DNA of 18,705 nucleotides from Phyllobacteriaceae bacterium. Lineage in GTDB: Bacteria > Pseudomonadota > Alphaproteobacteria > Rhizobiales > Devosiaceae. Of the stretch, positions 15,535-18,705 are shown piece after piece. The stretch covers positions 1 to 18,705 of the forward strand of contig JAAZLP010000341.1 in NCBI GenBank assembly GCA_012799265.1, written 5' to 3'. Position 1 is the stretch's first letter; every line of letters begins with the position of its first letter. The notes under the pieces were generated by a model. That model saw nothing but the letters and a program-made list of their open reading frames with translations. It was not told the DNA's origin and ran no database searches. The position numbers were made by a program, and so were the translations under genes.

Positions 15535-16680
15535 TCAGAGCCAGCCCAGTGCCAGCTGCTTGAGCGCATCAGTAGCACGCCGCACGAGATCACCCTGCCC
15601 GACGCTTTCGGCAGCATAGAGCGGCGCGGTCTGTACCAGCTGGTCGTTACAGAACACACGCAGCTCGGCGATCTTGTCGCCCTGTGCCACCGGTGGAATG
15701 AGGGGGCTCGTGTAGTTCACCGTCGCCGAGAGGCACTGGCGCGAGCCGCGTGGCAGATAGAGCGCGATCTCTCCGTCGCCTACGAGGCCAACGGTTGCCT
15801 GAGTGCCGCCATAGACATCGGCTTCGCTGACAACAGCGCCCTCAGGATAGGGCGTAAACCGCTCAAAGGCGCGCGTGCCCCAAGTCAGCAGCTTGCGGGC
15901 CTCTTCCGTGCGTTCCCGCATGGAGGTCAGGCCATGCACAACGGCGATCAGGCGGCGGTCACCCTGTGCCGTGGAGGTCACAGAGCCATAGCCGGAGCTG
16001 CTGGTATGGCCGGTTTTGAGGCCGTCGACACCGATGCCCATTTCCACCAGCGAATTGCGGTTGGGCTGCTTGATGCCGTTCCACACCATCTCCGGCTCGG
16101 AGAAGTAGTGGTAATATTCGGGGAATTCGCGGATCAGGTAGCGACCGATCTCCGCGAGGTCGCGCGCGGTCGAATATTCGTCGGGGTCCGGCAGGCCGGT
16201 CGAATTTGTGAAATTGGACCCGGTGAGGCCCATCTCGTCAGCCAGCTCGTTCATCATGTCGGCGAAGGTCGCTTCAGATCCGGCAATGCCCTCAGCCAGC
16301 ACGATTGCGGCGTCATTGCCCGACTGGATGATCACGGAGCGGACGAGGTCCTCTACCCGGATCTGGGAATTGAGTTCGGCGAACATGGTCGAGCCACCTG
16401 AGGCGGCCCCGCCTGTGCGCCAGGCATTTTCCGAAACGAAGAAGAGATCGTCCAGGGTGATGCGCCCTGCCCGCAATTCATTGAACACCACGGCCAGCGT
16501 CATGAGCTTGGTCATGCTTGCTGGCTCGAGCCGCGCGTCGGCGTCTTTCTGGAAGATGACGGTGCCGGACTCATAGTCCGTCAGCACGGCGAACTTGGCC
16601 TTGGTATCGAAAGAGGCCTGCGCAAAAACCGGACCTGCGAGCAGCAGACAAGTGGCGACGACAGCAGCCAGCAGTTTCAC
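15535..16680 (-). CDS. D-alanyl-D-alanine carboxypeptidase (PBP5/6 family)
   Basis: This 381-residue periplasmic penicillin-binding protein trims the terminal D-Ala from peptidoglycan stem peptides. A signal peptide covers residues 1-20 or so (VVATCLLLAGPVFAQA). The serine-DD-peptidase motifs are all present: SMTK at 55-58 (nucleophile Ser55), SGN at 120-122 and KTG at 222-224. A C-terminal PBP5-type beta domain follows. The last helix (DLVRRATDALKQLALGWL) looks amphipathic and should hold the protein to the inner membrane. The start is GTG at 16680, supported by AGGGGG seven bases upstream. It lies between rlpA and tmk. The dacA, dacC or dacF naming cannot be decided, so no symbol is given. 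Confidence 0.94.
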   Translation of the reverse strand: MKLLAAVVATCLLLAGPVFAQASFDTKAKFAVLTDYESGTVIFQKDADARLEPASMTKLMTLAVVFNELRAGRITLDDLFFVSENAWRTGGAASGGSTMFAELNSQIRVEDLVRSVIIQSGNDAAIVLAEGIAGSEATFADMMNELADEMGLTGSNFTNSTGLPDPDEYSTARDLAEIGRYLIREFPEYYHYFSEPEMVWNGIKQPNRNSLVEMGIGVDGLKTGHTSSSGYGSVTSTAQGDRRLIAVVHGLTSMRERTEEARKLLTWGTRAFERFTPYPEGAVVSEADVYGGTQATVGLVGDGEIALYLPRGSRQCLSATVNYTSPLIPPVAQGDKIAELRVFCNDQLVQTAPLYAAESVGQGDLVRRATDALKQLALGWL

Positions 16681-16701
16681 GCGTTTTCCCCCTACGCCCG
16701 G

Positions 16702-16718
16702 CTGCGGCGGAGCCGCAG
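16702..16718. repeat. GC-rich hairpin between rlpA and dac
   Basis: CTGCGGC (16702-16708) and GCCGCAG (16712-16718) are perfect inverted repeats around a three-base loop, in the 55-base gap between the rlpA stop and the dac GTG. On the minus-strand transcript no U run follows. It may slow exonucleases or partly insulate dac from rlpA, but it is not a classical terminator. Confidence 0.6.
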
Positions 16719-16735
16719 TGTTCCAGGCCCTTCTT

Positions 16736-17785
16736 TTAATAGAGAACTATGTCATTCAGGCCAAGCTCACGCGCCAGTGCCAGCGCGTCTTCCTTGACCA
16801 CTCCAGGCTTCAAATATGTGAGAGTGAGCTGGGTTGCATTGCGACCGTTGACCACCACGTGGTCCTCCTGCACGGAGCCCAGCAGGGCAAATTCCTGTGC
16901 CAGACGAGCAGCGTTGTTCGGATCGGAATAGACACCCAGGCCCATCTTGATCGCGCGGCTGTCCGCATCAACCGAAGCGGCCCAGGCGGCCAGTTCATCC
17001 GAGCCAGTCGCCATGGCGTTGACGGCAGCATGGGCGGAACCAATGGCCGCGTCTGCCTGCTGCGCGGTGTCAGCATAGCCGAACAGACCGCTGATAAAGT
17101 TGGTGGTTATCCCGACGAGACTGCGACTGCCGGCACTTGTGGAGGCCACCTGGATGCCGCCCGTGTTGTGGTCCTGCGGACCAGAATAGCTTGCCATCAG
17201 CGTACGGGTATCGTCGCCTTCCAGCGGCGCCGGCCCCACATATTCGATGGCAACATTGGCCGAGCCGTTATTCACGTAACCCAGCATTGCTGCCGCGCGG
17301 TGCGAAAGGTCGATCACCCGGCCAGCGACATAGGGGCCGCGGTCATTGACGCGAACGACGAGCGAGCGACCATTGTCCTGATTGGTCACGCGAACATAGG
17401 ACGGCATCGGCAGCGTGGGATGCGCGGCGGTGATGGCGTTGGCGGAGAAGATTTCCCCATTCGCTGTGCGGCGACCATGGAAGTCCGAGCCGTACCACGA
17501 TGCACGACCCACAGCCCGATAATTGGGGTCTTCCTTGGGGACATAGGTCTGGCCACGCACCGTATAGGGCTTGCCGACCTGATAACGCCCACCACCCCGT
17601 GGCGGATTGGGGTTGGTGGTGACGCGCGGCGAGACGGCCACGCCATATTCCTTGGAGGTGAAGGCGTCGCGCTTGACGGTCGCCCCCAGGCCACCACCGG
17701 TGGCACAGGCGGCAATCATGGGCGCCACGAGCGCGGAAATGCAGAAGAAACGGACGGCGCTGCGCCAAAGGGTCGTCACGGGCAT
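16736..17785 (-). CDS. rlpA: Septal ring lytic transglycosylase RlpA, lipoprotein with SPOR domain
   Basis: RlpA cleaves peptidoglycan glycan strands stripped of stem peptides, at the division site. The protein has 349 residues. A lipoprotein signal peptide ends in the lipobox IAAC with Cys27, so it should be outer-membrane anchored. The double-psi beta-barrel runs from about residue 92 (GRASWYGSDFHGRRTANGE) to 165. It keeps Glu111, His122 and Asp148 (RVNDRGPY), with the same 11- and 26-residue spacings as I recall for the Pseudomonas aeruginosa catalytic residues. A low-complexity Ala/Ser/Gly-rich linker follows, then a SPOR domain from about 270 to the end, which binds denuded septal glycan. 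It is the first gene of the minus-strand run and is divergent from metH. Confidence 0.94.
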   Translation of the reverse strand: MPVTTLWRSAVRFFCISALVAPMIAACATGGGLGATVKRDAFTSKEYGVAVSPRVTTNPNPPRGGGRYQVGKPYTVRGQTYVPKEDPNYRAVGRASWYGSDFHGRRTANGEIFSANAITAAHPTLPMPSYVRVTNQDNGRSLVVRVNDRGPYVAGRVIDLSHRAAAMLGYVNNGSANVAIEYVGPAPLEGDDTRTLMASYSGPQDHNTGGIQVASTSAGSRSLVGITTNFISGLFGYADTAQQADAAIGSAHAAVNAMATGSDELAAWAASVDADSRAIKMGLGVYSDPNNAARLAQEFALLGSVQEDHVVVNGRNATQLTLTYLKPGVVKEDALALARELGLNDIVLY

Positions 17786-17864
17786 GATACTCTGGATTCA
17801 GGACTTTTCGCGCGCGAGCGTAGCCTGAACCCGAGCCCCGTCCCAGAAGCGAACAATTTTACGG

Positions 17865-17879
17865 TTTAGGGACAGTTAA
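17865..17879. promoter_or_regulatory. CtrA-like motif TTTA-N7-TTAA (weak)
   Basis: One mismatch from the CtrA consensus TTAA-N7-TTAA, about 80 bases upstream of the rlpA ATG. CtrA controls many cell-division and envelope genes in alphaproteobacteria, and RlpA acts at the septum, so the match is plausible, but such AT motifs also arise by chance. Confidence 0.2.
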
Positions 17880-17962
17880 CGCCAACAAGGGCTTAGCGGC
17901 CATCATCACATTTGCCTCAAATCCAACGCGTATGAATGCCACATGGCTTCTTCGCTTGAACT

Positions 17963-17984
17963 CATATAAAGATATCTTTATGTG
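17963..17984 (+). promoter_or_regulatory. Palindromic methionine-type operator upstream of metH
   Basis: A 22-bp inverted repeat centred on GATATC with core TAAAGATATCTTTA. Ten of the eleven base pairs in the arms match; the exception is T17965/G17982. AAAGATATCTTT-type palindromes are, to my knowledge, the predicted sites of ArsR-family SAM/SAH-responsive regulators of methionine genes in alphaproteobacteria. It directly follows TTGAAC (17956-17961), a possible -35, so a bound dimer would block the spacer and -10 and repress metH. Confidence 0.7.
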
Positions 17985-18030
17985 ATGCCGCAAACACCCC
18001 GTTGCGCCTGCCTATATGAAAGAGGAAGCG

Positions 18031-18705
18031 ATGAGCCCCTCCCCCGCCGACACTCCCATCATCCCCGACTGGATTGAAGTGCGCGCTGCGCTCGCTCAGG
18101 CCATGCAGGAGCGCATCCTGATCCTCGACGGGGCCATGGGCACGATGATCCAGCGGCTGGGGCTGACCGAGGAAAACTTCCGCGGCGAGCGTTTCAAGGA
18201 CTGGGCGCACCCGCTCAAGGGGAACAACGACATCCTGGTTCTCACCGAACCGAAGATGATCGAAGATATCCACTACGCCTATTACATGGCGGGTGCCGAC
18301 CTCGTTGAAACCAACACCTTCTCGGGTACCTCGGTCGCTCAGGCCGACTATGCCTGCGAAAGCGCGGTTTATGACATCAACTATCAGGGCGTCGTGGTCG
18401 CGCGCCGCGCTGCTCTCCGCGCCGAGGCCGAAGACGGTCGCCGCCGCTTTGTTGCCGGTGCGCTCGGCCCGACGACAAAAACGTCGTCCATGTCGACGGA
18501 CGTCAACAATCCCGGCCACCGCTCGATCACCTTTGATCAGCTGGTGGAAGCCTATGGCGAAGCGCTTCGTGGCCTGATCGATGCCGGCGCCGACGTGCTG
18601 CTGTTCGAAACCATCACCGACACGCTCAACACCAAGGCCGGCATTTTTGCCGCCCAGAAGATCTTCGAAGAACGCGGCATCGACGTGCCGATCATGATCT
18701 CGGGC
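18031..18705 (+). CDS. metH: Cobalamin-dependent methionine synthase MetH, N-terminal part
   Basis: MetH moves a methyl group from 5-methyltetrahydrofolate through cobalamin to homocysteine, making methionine. The window holds the first 225 codons, all within the homocysteine-binding TIM barrel. Visible are ILDGAMGTMIQRLGL, the FRGERF and LKGNNDILVLTEP stretches, AGADLVETNTFSGTS and AGALGPTTKTSS. The zinc-binding cysteines and the folate, cobalamin and SAM-reactivation domains lie beyond the edge. The ATG at 18031 follows AGAGGAAG at a good distance. An in-frame ATG at 18016 would place that sequence inside the gene and is less likely. The palindromic operator 47 bases upstream suggests repression by methionine or SAM status. 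Confidence 0.96.
   Translation, partial: MSPSPADTPIIPDWIEVRAALAQAMQERILILDGAMGTMIQRLGLTEENFRGERFKDWAHPLKGNNDILVLTEPKMIEDIHYAYYMAGADLVETNTFSGTSVAQADYACESAVYDINYQGVVVARRAALRAEAEDGRRRFVAGALGPTTKTSSMSTDVNNPGHRSITFDQLVEAYGEALRGLIDAGADVLLFETITDTLNTKAGIFAAQKIFEERGIDVPIMISG

Larger units (their letters stand above)
17786..18030. promoter_or_regulatory. Divergent rlpA/metH promoter region
   Basis: These 245 bases hold no gene. Next to metH lies a strong palindromic operator (17963-17984). On the rlpA side there is a TTTA-N7-TTAA element at 17865-17879, close to the CtrA consensus TTAA-N7-TTAA. I looked for a SAM- or SAH-type riboswitch before metH and saw none, although covariance models would be more sensitive than reading by eye. 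Confidence 0.5.

Noticed and set aside
16595..17869. Plus-strand open frame of 424 codons antisense to dac and rlpA
   Set aside because: RlpA motifs and its SPOR domain on the minus strand are unambiguous. The antisense product shows no domain.
17786..18030. SAM or SAH riboswitch before metH
   Set aside because: I could not find the conserved pairing elements by eye, and a protein operator palindrome already offers a control site. A covariance-model scan would be decisive.

Overview
The window reads as ordinary chromosomal DNA of an alphaproteobacterium, most likely of the order Hyphomicrobiales (rhizobial group; a Devosia-like genus is a guess from general protein style). The reasons are the high G+C codon use, the nifR3/dusB-ntrB-ntrC and ntrY-ntrX-hfq-hflX neighbourhoods, the 83-residue rhizobial-type Hfq, the short zinc-free MetRS and the rlpA-dac-tmk-holB-metG-tatD-MBL run. 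No plasmid, phage, IS or CRISPR signal was seen. Every gene below rests on reading motifs; no database search was possible.

Left part (1-7546): the tail of dusB runs by an ATGA overlap into ntrB, and ntrB by another into ntrC. NtrB/NtrC is the cytoplasmic nitrogen-status two-component pair. ntrC abuts, tail to tail, a DMT/EamA transporter gene on the minus strand. That gene carries an in-frame TGA where the family has Trp, so its last helix is cut off. After a 241-bp divergent region comes ntrY-ntrX, a membrane sensor kinase and its regulator. NtrX lacks the GAFTGA loop and has Ser in place of the Walker B Asp.

Middle (7547-10582): a leader with an intrinsic-terminator-like hairpin precedes hfq, followed closely by hflX (ribosome-associated GTPase). 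hflX is convergent with mazG and shares the four bases TTAA with it. A 426-bp stretch follows (10157-10582) with no recognisable gene. It contains a perfect 16-bp AT palindrome and a tiny hydrophobic ORF.

Right part (10583-17785, minus strand): transcribed right to left are rlpA, a D-Ala-D-Ala carboxypeptidase (dac), tmk, holB, metG, tatD and an MBL-fold hydrolase. From tmk onward the genes overlap or are 1-2 bases apart, so they look co-transcribed and translationally coupled. They mix septal and peptidoglycan remodelling, dTTP supply, the clamp-loader subunit and aminoacyl-tRNA supply. At the right edge metH (partial) reads rightward behind a strong palindromic operator typical of methionine-gene control.

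I found no convincing new multi-gene system. The points most worth a second look are the nonsense codon in the EamA gene, the degenerate Walker B of NtrX, the hfq leader hairpins, the metH operator and the orphan 10157-10582 interval.
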